NCBI RefSeq assembly: GCF_015101885.1
Contig: NZ_CP062942.1
Coordinates: 62,001-126,000 of the forward strand
Length of the DNA stretch: 64,000 nucleotides
Reading direction: 5' to 3'
Origin: Massilia litorea
GTDB taxonomy: Bacteria > Pseudomonadota > Gammaproteobacteria > Burkholderiales > Burkholderiaceae_D
The notes under the pieces: generated by a model
What the model was told of the DNA's origin: nothing
The model's database searches: none
What the model saw: the letters and a program-made list of their open reading frames with translations, nothing else
Program-made: the position numbers and the translations under genes
Shown: positions 26,781-35,830 of the stretch, in pieces
How the letters are laid out: every line of letters begins with the position of its first letter
How positions within the stretch are numbered: the stretch's first letter is position 1

Positions 26781-27683
26781 ATGGACGGCGCCACGCTGTT
26801 CCAGGCGGGATCGAGCTTCGTCGTCAATCTCGCGTTTGCCATCCTGGTCGGCGCCCTGTGCACGCGCTGGCTGCTGCGCGGCGCCGCCCGGGACGCGGAA
26901 GGCGCGGCGCCGGCCGCGATCATGCGCATCGAACGCTGGGCCGCGTTGCCGGGTGCGGTCGGCGCCGCATGCGGACTGTGGGCAGCGGCGGCGGTGATGG
27001 GCGGCGTCGGCCTGGGCGAGGCCCTGTCCATGCTGGCGCCCACCCTGGGCACTGCCTACGGGCAGGCCGGCCTGCTCGGCCTGGCGGCCTTGGTCGCTGC
27101 GGCGCTGCTGGTGCTGCCGGCCGCGCGCGGGGGCGGCGCCGATGCACTGCTCGCGCTCGCGCTGCTGGTGTGGTCGGTGGCGCGAGTCTCGGTCAGCCAT
27201 GCCGTCGAGGACGGGTTGCTCAGCCTCGGCGTGCTGGTCGAGTGGCTGCACCTGGTGCTGGTCGCGCTCTGGCTCGGGCTGGTTGCAGTTGGCGGCTTGC
27301 TGGTGCTGCCGCGCGTGCGCAGCGGCTGGCCCGGGATGGGACAGCTGGGCGCCTACCTGGAGCGGGTGTCGACGCTGGCCACGGTGGCGCTGGCCGGCAT
27401 CCTCGTCACCGGCATGTATAACGCCTGGCATCGCCTCGGCAGTCTCGACCAGCTGTTCGGCAACCTGTACGGCAATGCGCTGGCTTTGAAACTGGTGCTG
27501 GTGGCGCTGGCGGTGGCGCTGGGCGGCTACAACAAGCTGTTCGGCTTCCCGGCGCTGGCCGCCTCGCTTGTCAAGCGTTCGCTGGTGCTGGCGGTACTGC
27601 GGATCGAACTGGTGATCCTGGTCGGTGCGCTGGCGGCGGCGGTGGTCCTGACCTCGAACCAGCCGCCGGGAACCTGGTCCTGA
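26781..27683 (+). CDS. copD: Copper resistance/uptake membrane protein CopD
   Basis: A 300-aa protein with eight or so membrane helices and the CopD-type core: a conserved His in EWLHLVLVALWLGLVAVGGL and Asn/His in GILVTGMYNAWHRLGS and NALALKLVLVALAVALGGYN. CopD moves copper across the inner membrane together with CopC. No separate ribosome-binding site is visible; the ATG abuts the copC stop. It is the last gene of the copper operon. Confidence 0.85.
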   Translation: MDGATLFQAGSSFVVNLAFAILVGALCTRWLLRGAARDAEGAAPAAIMRIERWAALPGAVGAACGLWAAAAVMGGVGLGEALSMLAPTLGTAYGQAGLLGLAALVAAALLVLPAARGGGADALLALALLVWSVARVSVSHAVEDGLLSLGVLVEWLHLVLVALWLGLVAVGGLLVLPRVRSGWPGMGQLGAYLERVSTLATVALAGILVTGMYNAWHRLGSLDQLFGNLYGNALALKLVLVALAVALGGYNKLFGFPALAASLVKRSLVLAVLRIELVILVGALAAAVVLTSNQPPGTWS

Positions 27684-27757
27684 ACGGGGGAGGTGCCTGA
27701 CGGCGTGCAGATGGCGCTGCGCCGGCCTGCGTCACCGGTTCTGACCGCGGAAAGCGG

Positions 27758-27789
27758 ATCGGGCGTTCCCGTCGCCGGAAACGCCCGAT
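27758..27789. terminator. Hairpin between convergent copper and metal-uptake operons
   Basis: ATCGGGCGTT (27758-27767) and AACGCCCGAT (27780-27789) form a 10-bp inverted repeat with a 12-nt loop. It lies between the copD stop and the stop of the opposing gene at 27815. T tracts are short, so this is a probable but not certain bidirectional terminator. Confidence 0.5.
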
Positions 27790-27814
27790 TGCGCGCCCTG
27801 CCAAGGCGGCGCGC

Positions 27815-28426
27815 TTACTTGATCTTCCTGATGTCGGAATAGACGCCGCTGGTCTTGAGCGTGATGGTCACCGGCTTGTCGCTGCGGTTGCGCCAGAACC
27901 AGCCGTGGTGGCCGTCGAAGGCCGCCGAGAACTCGCCGCTGTTGCCGGTGACATCCTTTTCCTTCTTGTAGCGGTGGAAGGTGTTGGGTGGAGCGTTGTC
28001 GGGCTCGCCGTGGGTATCGTGGTTGACCAGGCCCCCGTCGGTCTTCCACTCGTAATGCACGGTGGCGCCTTTCAGCATCGCCATCTTGACTTCAATGCCC
28101 TCCCTGGGCTGGAGCGTGACCTGCATCTCGTCGCTGCGCTTGCCTGCCGAGGCGGGCCTCGCCTGGGCGGCGGGAGCCGTCGCCTGCGGCTTGCGTTCGG
28201 CGGCGGCCGCGTCGGCCAGCGCGTCGGCTGCCAGCGCGGTCTTGATCTTGCCCATCTCGGTCAGGTTCAGGGCGCTGCCGATCCCGGTCGGATCGATGCC
28301 GTACTCGGACGGCAGCACGACGGTGGTCAGGAGGACGCCCGCCGTGACGATGGCGATCGCGGTCGAGCGCAGCAGTTGCGCCTTGCTGGGCAGTTCCGCG
28401 CGGCGCGGCATATCGGTGTTGTACAT
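27815..28426 (-). CDS. Single-pass membrane anchor protein of the HupE operon
   Basis: A 203-aa protein with one membrane helix near the N-terminus (STAIAIVTAGVLLTTVVL, about 25-42). An Ala/Lys-rich linker and a periplasmic domain follow, with HYEWKTDGGLVNHDTHGEPD and HHGWFWRNRS, rich in His and Trp. Similar proteins are annotated as transmembrane anchors next to HupE/UreJ genes. Its role is unknown; the His residues suggest metal handling. It is the last gene of the six-gene metal operon. Confidence 0.65.
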   Translation of the reverse strand: MYNTDMPRRAELPSKAQLLRSTAIAIVTAGVLLTTVVLPSEYGIDPTGIGSALNLTEMGKIKTALAADALADAAAAERKPQATAPAAQARPASAGKRSDEMQVTLQPREGIEVKMAMLKGATVHYEWKTDGGLVNHDTHGEPDNAPPNTFHRYKKEKDVTGNSGEFSAAFDGHHGWFWRNRSDKPVTITLKTSGVYSDIRKIK

Positions 28427-28439
28427 GGCAGTTCTCCGG

Positions 28440-29162
28440 TCAAACAGTGAAGTAGCCGACCAGCTGGTAGCCGATTAGCAGGAAACCGCAGGTCATCATG
28501 ACGACGTTGGCGGTGTAGGCGTGGCGCATGAAGCTGTCGGAACGGCGCCAGAAGCCCATCGCGATCAGGATCGTACCCAGCGCCAGCAACTGCCCGGCCT
28601 CGACGCCGATATTAAAGCCGACCATGTTGGCCACCAGGCCGTCGGGCGACATCTCGTAGTCCTGCACCTTGGTGGCCAGGCCGAAGCCGTGGAACAGGCC
28701 GAAGACCAGGGTCGCGACCTTGGTGTTGGGCTGGACGCCGAACCAGCGCTGGAAGGCGCCGACGTTGTCGAGGGCCTTGTAGACCACCGACAGGCCGATG
28801 ATGGCGTCGATCAGGTAGCCGTTGATGCTGGTGCCGAAGTAGACGCCGGCCATCATCGTGGTCGAGTGGCCGATCGCGAACAGGCTGACGTAGATCCCGA
28901 TGTCCTTTAGCCGGTACAGGAAGAAGATCACCCCGAACAGGAAGAGGATGTGGTCGTAGCCGGTGAACATGTGCTTGGCGCCGAGGTACACGAAGGGCAA
29001 GAAGTGGACGCCGCTGATTTCCTGGATATAGCCCTTGTCGCCCTCGGCGATGCCATGCGCCTGGGCGGCGGAGCTGGCCAGCAGGTAGAGGATGGGCAGC
29101 AGCATGCGCCAGGGTGCTGCCCCGGCAGGCCGGGTGCCGCAGGTAAAAAGAGATGTAAGCAT
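28440..29162 (-). CDS. HupE/UreJ-type metal permease
   Basis: A 240-aa protein of the HupE/UreJ_2 type with about six helices. Conserved features are HMFTGYDHILFLFGVIFFL (His and Asp in a helix), FAIGHSTTMM and FGLFHGFGLA. Related proteins transport nickel or cobalt. The start is taken at ATG 29162, which has GGAG eight bases upstream and a following signal-like stretch; ATG 29108 is the alternative. It sits in a TonB-receptor operon with two His-rich secreted proteins. Confidence 0.78.
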   Translation of the reverse strand: MLTSLFTCGTRPAGAAPWRMLLPILYLLASSAAQAHGIAEGDKGYIQEISGVHFLPFVYLGAKHMFTGYDHILFLFGVIFFLYRLKDIGIYVSLFAIGHSTTMMAGVYFGTSINGYLIDAIIGLSVVYKALDNVGAFQRWFGVQPNTKVATLVFGLFHGFGLATKVQDYEMSPDGLVANMVGFNIGVEAGQLLALGTILIAMGFWRRSDSFMRHAYTANVVMMTCGFLLIGYQLVGYFTV

Positions 29163-29211
29163 GAATGACTCCGAAACGGATTGCGTGAAGGTGCCGGCAG
29201 CGCGCCGGCGA

Positions 29212-29595
29212 CTAGACAAACGACGCAATACCCGTCTTTGGAGGACGCTCGAGCGGATGAACGACGGCCGAGCGGAACGGCATGGTCACCTCGGCGTGCC
29301 GGGTCGGCATGAAGGAAAACTGGACCGCCGCCAGGACCTGGCGCAGGGGCAGGTCGTGGGTGTGGTCGGCCGAATCGTGCTGGTGCGTGTGGACGTGGGT
29401 GCGCGCCGCCTTGACGTTGGCGAGGGGCAGGCCAGGACCGTGCACGGCCTGCGCCTTGCCGATATGTCCGCTGCCGGCATGGCGATGCGCGACCCGGGTA
29501 TGGGAATTGGACAGGGCGTTCACGCATTGGGCGACGAGGACCAGGACCATCAGGATGGCCACGATCAGGCGTTGATGCGCGCGATATCGGTACAC
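29212..29595 (-). CDS. Small His-rich secreted protein
   Basis: A 127-aa product with a signal or membrane segment (LIVAILMVLVLVAQCVNAL) followed by a His-rich middle (SHTRVAHRHAGSGHIG, THVHTHQHDSADHTHD). No family is recognised. His runs of this kind bind nickel, cobalt, zinc or copper, and the neighbours (HupE, TonB receptor) suggest a metal-carrier role in the periplasm. It lies 49 bp upstream of the HupE gene. Confidence 0.65.
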   Translation of the reverse strand: MYRYRAHQRLIVAILMVLVLVAQCVNALSNSHTRVAHRHAGSGHIGKAQAVHGPGLPLANVKAARTHVHTHQHDSADHTHDLPLRQVLAAVQFSFMPTRHAEVTMPFRSAVVHPLERPPKTGIASFV

Positions 29596-29651
29596 GGTTA
29601 GTCCCCATCGTTCCTCGCCGGCCCGCTGCGGGTCGGCGAGGGGAGCAGGCT

Positions 29652-30020
29652 TTACTTCAGCGCGAAGGTCGCCGCGACCTTGGTCTTCTTGTCGGCCAGA
29701 AGCAGCTTGGTCGCCACCTTGGCGCCGGCCGGCACCTTGCCCTTGGCGACCAGTTTGTTGTCGCCGGCAGGACTCAGGGCGAATTCGCCCGGCTTGCCCA
29801 CCACGCTCACCGTACCCGTCACGCCGGCGCTTTCCATTGGATCGCCGTCGTCTTCCAGGTAGAGCTCGATCTTGTCACCCTTGACGACGAGTTCGAGCCA
29901 GGTTTCGCCCACGGCCTGGATCACGCCGCCGTGGTTCGGGATCGGCGTGCCGTGGCTGTAGGCATTACCCATCGCCAGTGCGGCGCCGCACAGGAGCAGT
30001 TTTCCTAACAATTTGTTCAT
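29652..30020 (-). CDS. Small periplasmic protein of the metal-uptake operon
   Basis: A 122-aa protein with a signal peptide (LGKLLLCGAALAMGNAYS) and mature HGTPIPNHGGVIQAVGETWL. An exposed N-terminal His follows the cleavage site, with two more nearby. The remainder is beta-rich (VGKPGEFALSPAGDNKLV). I recognise no named family. ATG 30020 was chosen because the longer open frame lacks a signal. It lies between the DUF4198 gene (38-bp gap) and the His-rich gene. Confidence 0.65.
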   Translation of the reverse strand: MNKLLGKLLLCGAALAMGNAYSHGTPIPNHGGVIQAVGETWLELVVKGDKIELYLEDDGDPMESAGVTGTVSVVGKPGEFALSPAGDNKLVAKGKVPAGAKVATKLLLADKKTKVAATFALK

Positions 30021-30058
30021 TTGTGTCTTCCTTTGCAGTGAATTGTCTGGAGCGTCGC

Positions 30059-30802
30059 TCATTCCGGTGCGTGCGGCAGCACGAAGGAAAGCGAGGCCAG
30101 GTGCTCGGTCTTGTTGTACTTGGCCGGGTCGTCCGGCGGCGTGTCGAGGATGGCGACGATCACGTTCAGGCCCTGGTTGCGCACCTTCAGGGTGACGGTG
30201 CCGTCGGCGCCGCTCAGGACCGGCTGGCCGTCCGGGTCGTTGACCCAGTCGTGCAGCACGCGGGCGCCGGCCACCGGCTTGCCCTTGTAGAGCACGCGCA
30301 GGGTGATCGGGTCGCCCAGCATCGGCGGCAGCGTTGCCGCCACCGGCGCCACCTGCAGCACATGGCCCGGGATCGCGCCCAGCGGCGCAGTCAGGGGAGC
30401 GCGCAGGTGCACGGCGTATTTCCAGGTGTGCTCGCTGACGACGGCGTTCGGCACTTCGTCCTTGCCCTTCTTGTGCCATTTGCCTTCCGGTGTCTTGCTC
30501 CAGGTGCCGTTGTCGAGGACGGCGGCAACCACCGCCGGCTGGTTGCTGGTATCGACCAGCATCAGGCGTCCGTCCGGCGCGGCGCTGGTCGGCACCGGCT
30601 TGCCAGCGGCGTCGAAGCCGCTGACGCTGCTGACCTGGCTGGCGCGCTTGACGATGTCGAGGTCGTCGGCGCCGACGCCGTACAGGAGCGCGAGCTGGGT
30701 CGAGCGCTGCGCGAACCAGATGCCGTGTGCCTGGGCGACCGCGCCGGCGAGCAGGCTGGTGGTGATGGCCGCCATGGCCGTGAGTTTGACGATCTTCTTC
30801 AT
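30059..30802 (-). CDS. DUF4198 periplasmic protein
   Basis: A 247-aa protein with a signal peptide (AMAAITTSLLAGAVAQA) whose mature N-terminus starts with HGIWFAQR, the typical start of DUF4198 proteins. The C-terminal domain has PITLRVLYKGKPVAGARVL and GADGTVTLKV, an Ig-like beta fold. Members accompany TonB receptors and nickel/cobalt uptake systems. It follows the receptor gene by 30 bp. Confidence 0.75.
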   Translation of the reverse strand: MKKIVKLTAMAAITTSLLAGAVAQAHGIWFAQRSTQLALLYGVGADDLDIVKRASQVSSVSGFDAAGKPVPTSAAPDGRLMLVDTSNQPAVVAAVLDNGTWSKTPEGKWHKKGKDEVPNAVVSEHTWKYAVHLRAPLTAPLGAIPGHVLQVAPVAATLPPMLGDPITLRVLYKGKPVAGARVLHDWVNDPDGQPVLSGADGTVTLKVRNQGLNVIVAILDTPPDDPAKYNKTEHLASLSFVLPHAPE

Positions 30803-30832
30803 GCTTGCCTCTTTCCGTGTTGGTTGATGCGA

Positions 30833-33004
30833 TCAGAACTTGTACTGGGCGTTGAAGACGATGGTGCGCTCGGTACCCGGAGCGACCCACACCTGGCTGT
30901 ACGAGCTGGCGTAGTACTGCTTGTTGAAGAGGTTCTCGACGTTCAGCGAGAAGCGCAGCTTCTTGTTCGGCGAGTAGTTGGAGATCAGGCGCACCGTGGT
31001 GTAGGACGGCAGCTTGAAGTCAGTGGTCGCGGCCACGTCGCCCATGCGCTCGCCGACGTAGATCACTGCGCCTCCCAGGCTGGCGGTGCCTTCGCCGAGG
31101 CGGAAGGTCGGCGTCAGCACGAAGCTGGCGCTGTTCTTCGGCACGTTCGGGAACTGCGAGCCGGTCTTGATGACGTTGTCGCCGCGGGTGACCTTGGCGT
31201 CGGTGTAGGCGTAGGCGAACGAGAAGCGCAGGTTTTTCATGACCTCGCCGGCGATGTCGAGCTCCACGCCCTTGCTGGCGACTTCGCCGGCCGAGACGTA
31301 GAAGTTGACGTCGACAGGATTCGTGGCCAGCACGTTTTCCTTCTCGATCTTGTACACGGCCAGGGTGCCGGATATCTTGCCATTGGCCGACTCCAGCTTG
31401 GCGCCGGCCTCGTAGGAACGGCTTTCCTCGGCCGGGAAGGCCAGGTTGTCGATGCTGATGCCGCTGTTCGGACGGAAGCCCTTGGCAGCCGTGGTGTACA
31501 GCGACCACTGTTTGTTCGGCTGGTAGACCAGGCCGACGCGCGGACTGGTGGCACTCAGTTCCTGGTAGTTCACGGCATTGATGCGGCGGTTGGTGACGGT
31601 CTGCTCGTAGCCGTCGTGGCGCACGCCCAGCATGGCCTTCCACTGCTCGGTCAGGTCGATCTGGTCCTGCGCGTAGATACCCCTGGCCTTCTGGTTCTCG
31701 AGCGTGTCGATCGAGCGCACCATCGGATCGGCGATCGCGCCATACACCGGGTTGTAGATGTTGATGGTGTAGGGATTGCTCGCGGTCGGCGTGCGGCGGT
31801 TCTGGATGCGGGTGTCCTCGAACTTGTAGGCGTCGACGCCCACCAGCACGTTGTGCTTGAGCGGCCCGGTGCCGAACTTGCCGAGCACTTCGATGCGGCC
31901 GGACAGGTCGGTGGCCGAGAAATCGCGGTCGCGGCGCTGGCGGCGCAGGGTGGCGTTATCCGGCAGCAGGTTGACCGCCTCGGTCGAGATGCCCCGCATC
32001 GAGCTGTCGCGATAGGCGAAGCCAGTCTGCAGCTTCCAGTTTTCGTTGAACTCGGTCTGCACGAAGACCTGGTGGCCGACGCTCTTGACCGTGGTCGGGC
32101 CATCGCCTGGCTCGCCCAGGAAGCGCGAGTTCGGGATCAGTCCCAGCACGCCGTTCACGGCCACCACGCCGCGGTCGAACGGGGTCTCCTGCTTGCTCGC
32201 TTCGACTTCGTAGGAGACGGTGGTAGCCTCGCCGACCAGCCAGATGAAGGAAGGCGAGATGAAATCGCGCTTGCTGTGCAGGGTGTCGCGGAAGCTGTCG
32301 GCCTGCTCGTGGGCCACGTTCAGACGGTAGGCGAGGGTTTCGCTGATCGGGCCGGTCAGGTCGGCCGCGACGCGGCGCAGGTTGTAGCTGCCGATCGAGC
32401 CTTCGACCATGTATTCGGGCTTGAATTTCGGCTTCTTGGTGGTGATGTTCACCGTGCCGCCCGGCTCGCCGCGGCCGTACAGGGCCGAGGCCGGGCCCTT
32501 CAGCACTTCCACGCTCTGCGTGTTGGCGCCGTCGCGCAGGCCGTTGTAGCCGCGGCTGGAGCTGAAGCCGTTGACCATGAAGTCGGAACCGAAATTCGGG
32601 TCGCCGGTGAAGCCGCGCATCGAGTAGCTGTCCCACAGGCCGCCCAGGTTGCTCTGGCGCGAAATGCCGCTGGTGAGGTCGAGGGCGCCGGCCAGGTCGG
32701 TCACGCCCACGTCCTTGAGCAGGTCGGAGGTCAGTACGCGCACGCTCTGCGGCAGGTCCTGGATCGGGGTGTCGGTCTTGGTCGCGCCGGTGGCCGTGAG
32801 CGAGCGGTAGTTCTGGCGCTGGCCCTTGACGGTGACCCTGCGGACCTCGCCGCCTTCGGCGCCGGCTGCCGGAGCCTCGGTGGCGGGCGTGGCGCTTGGT
32901 GCCGCTTCCACCACCGCATCCTCGCCGGGGGCCGCCTGGGCCGCCGTCAGTGGATAGGTGGCCGCCAAAAACAGCGCGAGAGTGCAGTAACGTGATGGAT
33001 ACAT
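30833..33004 (-). CDS. TonB-dependent outer-membrane receptor
   Basis: A 723-aa receptor with a signal peptide (LALFLAATYPLTAAQA). The plug domain (about 70-180) has TDTPIQDLPQSVRVLT, SYSMRGF and VEVLKGPASALYGRGEPGGT. A 22-strand barrel ends in the outer-membrane signature VFNAQYKF with terminal Phe. It is of the siderophore-receptor type by sequence, but its operon partners (DUF4198, HupE, His-rich proteins) suggest the ligand could be a nickel, cobalt or copper chelate. It heads the six-gene operon. Confidence 0.88.
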   Translation of the reverse strand: MYPSRYCTLALFLAATYPLTAAQAAPGEDAVVEAAPSATPATEAPAAGAEGGEVRRVTVKGQRQNYRSLTATGATKTDTPIQDLPQSVRVLTSDLLKDVGVTDLAGALDLTSGISRQSNLGGLWDSYSMRGFTGDPNFGSDFMVNGFSSSRGYNGLRDGANTQSVEVLKGPASALYGRGEPGGTVNITTKKPKFKPEYMVEGSIGSYNLRRVAADLTGPISETLAYRLNVAHEQADSFRDTLHSKRDFISPSFIWLVGEATTVSYEVEASKQETPFDRGVVAVNGVLGLIPNSRFLGEPGDGPTTVKSVGHQVFVQTEFNENWKLQTGFAYRDSSMRGISTEAVNLLPDNATLRRQRRDRDFSATDLSGRIEVLGKFGTGPLKHNVLVGVDAYKFEDTRIQNRRTPTASNPYTINIYNPVYGAIADPMVRSIDTLENQKARGIYAQDQIDLTEQWKAMLGVRHDGYEQTVTNRRINAVNYQELSATSPRVGLVYQPNKQWSLYTTAAKGFRPNSGISIDNLAFPAEESRSYEAGAKLESANGKISGTLAVYKIEKENVLATNPVDVNFYVSAGEVASKGVELDIAGEVMKNLRFSFAYAYTDAKVTRGDNVIKTGSQFPNVPKNSASFVLTPTFRLGEGTASLGGAVIYVGERMGDVAATTDFKLPSYTTVRLISNYSPNKKLRFSLNVENLFNKQYYASSYSQVWVAPGTERTIVFNAQYKF

Positions 33005-33021
33005 GACAGGCTCCGGTTGGG

Positions 33022-33042
33022 TTCATACGTTGTTGGTATGAA
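33022..33042. promoter_or_regulatory. Inverted repeat upstream of the TonB receptor gene
   Basis: TTCATAC (33022-33028) and GTATGAA (33036-33042) form a perfect 7-7-7 inverted repeat 18 bp upstream of the receptor start codon. Its place in the leader or promoter suggests an operator for a metal regulator. It is not a recognisable Fur box. Confidence 0.4.
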
Positions 33043-33217
33043 ATGATTACAACATAGGCGTCTTTACTGCTTATCTCGTAATGCGGCTGTCATAAAACAT
33101 AAATCGCGTTTCTTTATGCGGAATTCAGCACAGATTGTGGTGGCGGTCATCGCCGCACCGGGAACGTGCAATGCGAGGCCGATTGCACCGCACTGCAGCA
33201 TTTATCGCGACTTTCGT

Positions 33218-34693
33218 TTACCCGGCGAAGTCGATCAACACGCTTTTAAAACGCAGGTTGGCCTCGAAGGCCTGGCGTCCGAGGTCCTTGCCCAGGCCCG
33301 AACGTTTGTAGCCGCCGGTCGGGATCACGAAGTCGTTGCTGCGGCCGTAGCGGTTGACCCAGACCGTGCCGGCCTCGATCCGGCGCACGCAGCGCAGGGC
33401 GCGGCCGAGGTCGGCGGTATGCACACCCGCGGCCAGTCCATATGAGGGATGGTCCGCCAGCGCCAGCGCTTCCTCTTCGTCGTCGAACACCTGCAGCGTC
33501 AGCACCGGGCCGAAGATCTCGTCGTGCACCGCTTCCATCTCGCCGTGCACGCCGGCCAGCAGGGTCGGCTCGTAGTAGCCGCCTTCGCCGGCGACCTGCA
33601 GCAGGCGGCCGCCGCAAACGAGGGACGCTCCGGCCGCCACCGTGCGCTGGACGATGCCGTCGATGCGCAGCGCGTCGGACGCGCGGATGATCGGGGGCAG
33701 CGTGGTGTCGCCTTCCCAGGTGTGGCCCGCCTTGAGTGCGGCGAAGGCGGCCACGATGCCGGATACCAGGCGGTCGGCCGCGCCGCGCTGCACGATCAGG
33801 CGCGAACCGGCCACGCACACCTGGCCGGCATTGCCGGCGATCGCGCCGGCGATGGTGCGCGCGGTGCGATCGAGGTCGGGCGCATCGCCGAATACCACCT
33901 GCGGGCTCTTGCCGCCCAGTTCCAGCGTGACCGGCTTGGTCCCGCTGTGGGCGCAGGCCGCCATGATCGCGGTGCCGGTGCGGGTCGAGCCGGTGAAGGT
34001 CACTTTCGCGATCTTCGGATGGCGCACCAAGGCGTCGCCGGTGACGGCGCCGTCGCCTTGCACGACGTTGAAGATCCCGGGCGGCATGCCGGCCTGCACC
34101 GCCAGCTCGGCCAGGCGCAGAACGGAGAAGGGCGTCAGCTCGGACGGCTTCAGGACCACGGCGTTGCCGGCCGCGAGCGCGGGGGCGATCTTCCAGGATG
34201 CCATCACCAGCGGGAAGTTCCAGGGCGCGATCGCGCCGATCACGCCATACGGCTCGGCGATCGTCATGCCCAGGGTGTCGGTGCGCGTGGCGGCCACGTC
34301 GCCGCCGTGCTTGTCGGCGAATTCGGCAAAGAAGCGGATGCCTTCGGCCGTGAACGGCACGTCCCAGGCCAGGGCGTCGCGGATCGGACGGGTCGAGCCC
34401 ACGGTTTCCAGCGGCGCCAGGTTGGCGGCGTCGGCTTCGATGAGTTCGGCCCAGCGGCGCATCACGCGCGCCCGTTCGCGCGGTGCGCGCTGCGCCCAGT
34501 CGCTGGTTTTAAAGGCGTTCCACGCATCCTGCACGGCACGGTCGACCATCGCTTCGTCGGCCACCGGCAGGCCGGCATAAGCCTTGCCGTCCGAGGGGCG
34601 GCGCACTTCCATGGCTGCCTGGTCGTCGATATAGGCGCCACCAATATAGTGGCCGCTCCTTACGTTTACCGCGTCGGGATGAATCCGGTCCAT
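33218..34693 (-). CDS. NAD-dependent aldehyde dehydrogenase
   Basis: A 491-aa ALDH with APWNFPLVMASWKIAPALAA, FTGSTRTGTAIM, the catalytic Glu in LELGGKSPQVVFGDAPDLD and the catalytic Cys in GNAGQVCVAGSRLIV. It resembles gamma-(glutamylamino)butyraldehyde or aminobutyraldehyde dehydrogenases. The ATG 34693 follows AAGGAAG. It is divergent from the oxidase/transporter operon at 35122, whose oxidases could supply its aldehyde substrate. Confidence 0.82.
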   Translation of the reverse strand: MDRIHPDAVNVRSGHYIGGAYIDDQAAMEVRRPSDGKAYAGLPVADEAMVDRAVQDAWNAFKTSDWAQRAPRERARVMRRWAELIEADAANLAPLETVGSTRPIRDALAWDVPFTAEGIRFFAEFADKHGGDVAATRTDTLGMTIAEPYGVIGAIAPWNFPLVMASWKIAPALAAGNAVVLKPSELTPFSVLRLAELAVQAGMPPGIFNVVQGDGAVTGDALVRHPKIAKVTFTGSTRTGTAIMAACAHSGTKPVTLELGGKSPQVVFGDAPDLDRTARTIAGAIAGNAGQVCVAGSRLIVQRGAADRLVSGIVAAFAALKAGHTWEGDTTLPPIIRASDALRIDGIVQRTVAAGASLVCGGRLLQVAGEGGYYEPTLLAGVHGEMEAVHDEIFGPVLTLQVFDDEEEALALADHPSYGLAAGVHTADLGRALRCVRRIEAGTVWVNRYGRSNDFVIPTGGYKRSGLGKDLGRQAFEANLRFKSVLIDFAG

Positions 34694-35121
34694 CGCATCT
34701 TCCTTTTTTCGAGAGTGGGCCGCAAAGCGGCCGGGTCGACCGTCGATGCTACGCCGAAACGGCAGCATTAAATGCGGTCGTCGGGCCGGCCGTTGGCGCA
34801 AGCTGGTGTTGTTGGGGCGGATGCGGCACATCCTGCTCTTTGCCCGGACCGGCTCTGGAAGGGCGCCGTTCTCCTATGTAAACTGGTGCACGCGTGCGCT
34901 ATTGCGGTGCGTTGCGGGGCGCCCGCGAGGGGTGCGTGCAGGGTGCAGCAATGTGTGCTGATTCCGGCGCATAAAACCGCGCATTCTGTCTCGGCCGGGC
35001 AGAAAAACGCGATATTGCAAACGTGGCGGCATGGTGTAATGAATATCGAGAAACGGCTCTACACCAGCGGCATCGGCAACTGGGACCGTTCCGAATCATC
35101 CCGACCACCAGAGGAAAATCA
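34694..35121. promoter_or_regulatory. Divergent intergenic region
   Basis: This 428-bp gap separates the minus-strand aldehyde dehydrogenase from the plus-strand HAD/oxidase operon and must hold both promoters. I see no clear -35/-10 pair and no regulator gene. AGAGGAAA just before 35122 is the ribosome-binding site of the HAD gene. Confidence 0.4.
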
Positions 35122-35790
35122 ATGAGCACCTTGCGGCCCAAATTCATCACCTTCGACTGCTACGGCACCCTGACCCGCTTCCGCATGGCGGACATGGCGC
35201 GTGCCATCTTCGCCGACCGCGTGCCGGCCGAGCGCATGGAAGAATTCGTCCTGCACTTCGCGGCCTACCGCCTCGACGAAGTGCTCGACGCCTGGAAGCC
35301 GTACCAGGACGTGGTCAAGAACGCGGTCGCGCGCACCTGCAAGAAGTGGGGCATCGACTACATCGACGCGGAAGCGCAGCAGTTCTACGACGCGGTGCCG
35401 ACCTGGGGCCCGCATGCAGACGTGCCGGACGCGCTGGCCAAGGTGGCGAAGGAATTCCCGCTGGTGATCTACTCGAACGCGGCCAATGCCCAGATCATGC
35501 ACAACGTCGAGCTGCTCGGCGCACCTTTCCACAAGGTGTTCACGGCCGAAACGGCCAAGGTCTACAAGCCGCGCCTGGCCGCTTTCGAGTACATGCTCGA
35601 CAACCTGAACTGCAATCCGGAAGACATCCTGCACGTCTCGTCCAGCCTGCGCTACGACCTGATGCCGGCGCACGACATGAGCATCAAGAACAAGGTCTTC
35701 GTCGCCCGCGGCCACGAACCGTCGACGCCGCACTACTGCTACCACGAGATCAAGGATCTCTCGGGCCTGCCTGGACTGCTCGGCCTCTGA
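35122..35790 (+). CDS. HAD-family type II 2-haloacid dehalogenase-like hydrolase
   Basis: A 222-aa protein. FITFDCYGTLTRF (about 8-20) has the nucleophilic Asp, LVIYSNAANAQIM (about 113-125) has the Ser/Asn motif II, KVYKPRLAAFEYML (about 150) has the Lys and the late SSSLRYDLMPAHDM the acidic motif. It is close to type II haloacid dehalogenases, though members of the group also act as phosphatases. ATG 35122 follows AGAGGAAAATCA. It is the first gene of a nine-gene operon of oxidases and a transporter, so the substrate is likely organic. Confidence 0.82.
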   Translation: MSTLRPKFITFDCYGTLTRFRMADMARAIFADRVPAERMEEFVLHFAAYRLDEVLDAWKPYQDVVKNAVARTCKKWGIDYIDAEAQQFYDAVPTWGPHADVPDALAKVAKEFPLVIYSNAANAQIMHNVELLGAPFHKVFTAETAKVYKPRLAAFEYMLDNLNCNPEDILHVSSSLRYDLMPAHDMSIKNKVFVARGHEPSTPHYCYHEIKDLSGLPGLLGL

Positions 35791-35830
35791 CGATCGACCT
35801 TTGAACCAGCTGCGACGAACAGGACACCCG

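Noticed and set aside
29978..32995. Plus-strand open frame of about 1000 codons across the TonB receptor
   Set aside because: It is the complement of the receptor gene; codon composition is shadow-like and there is no ribosome-binding site or domain.
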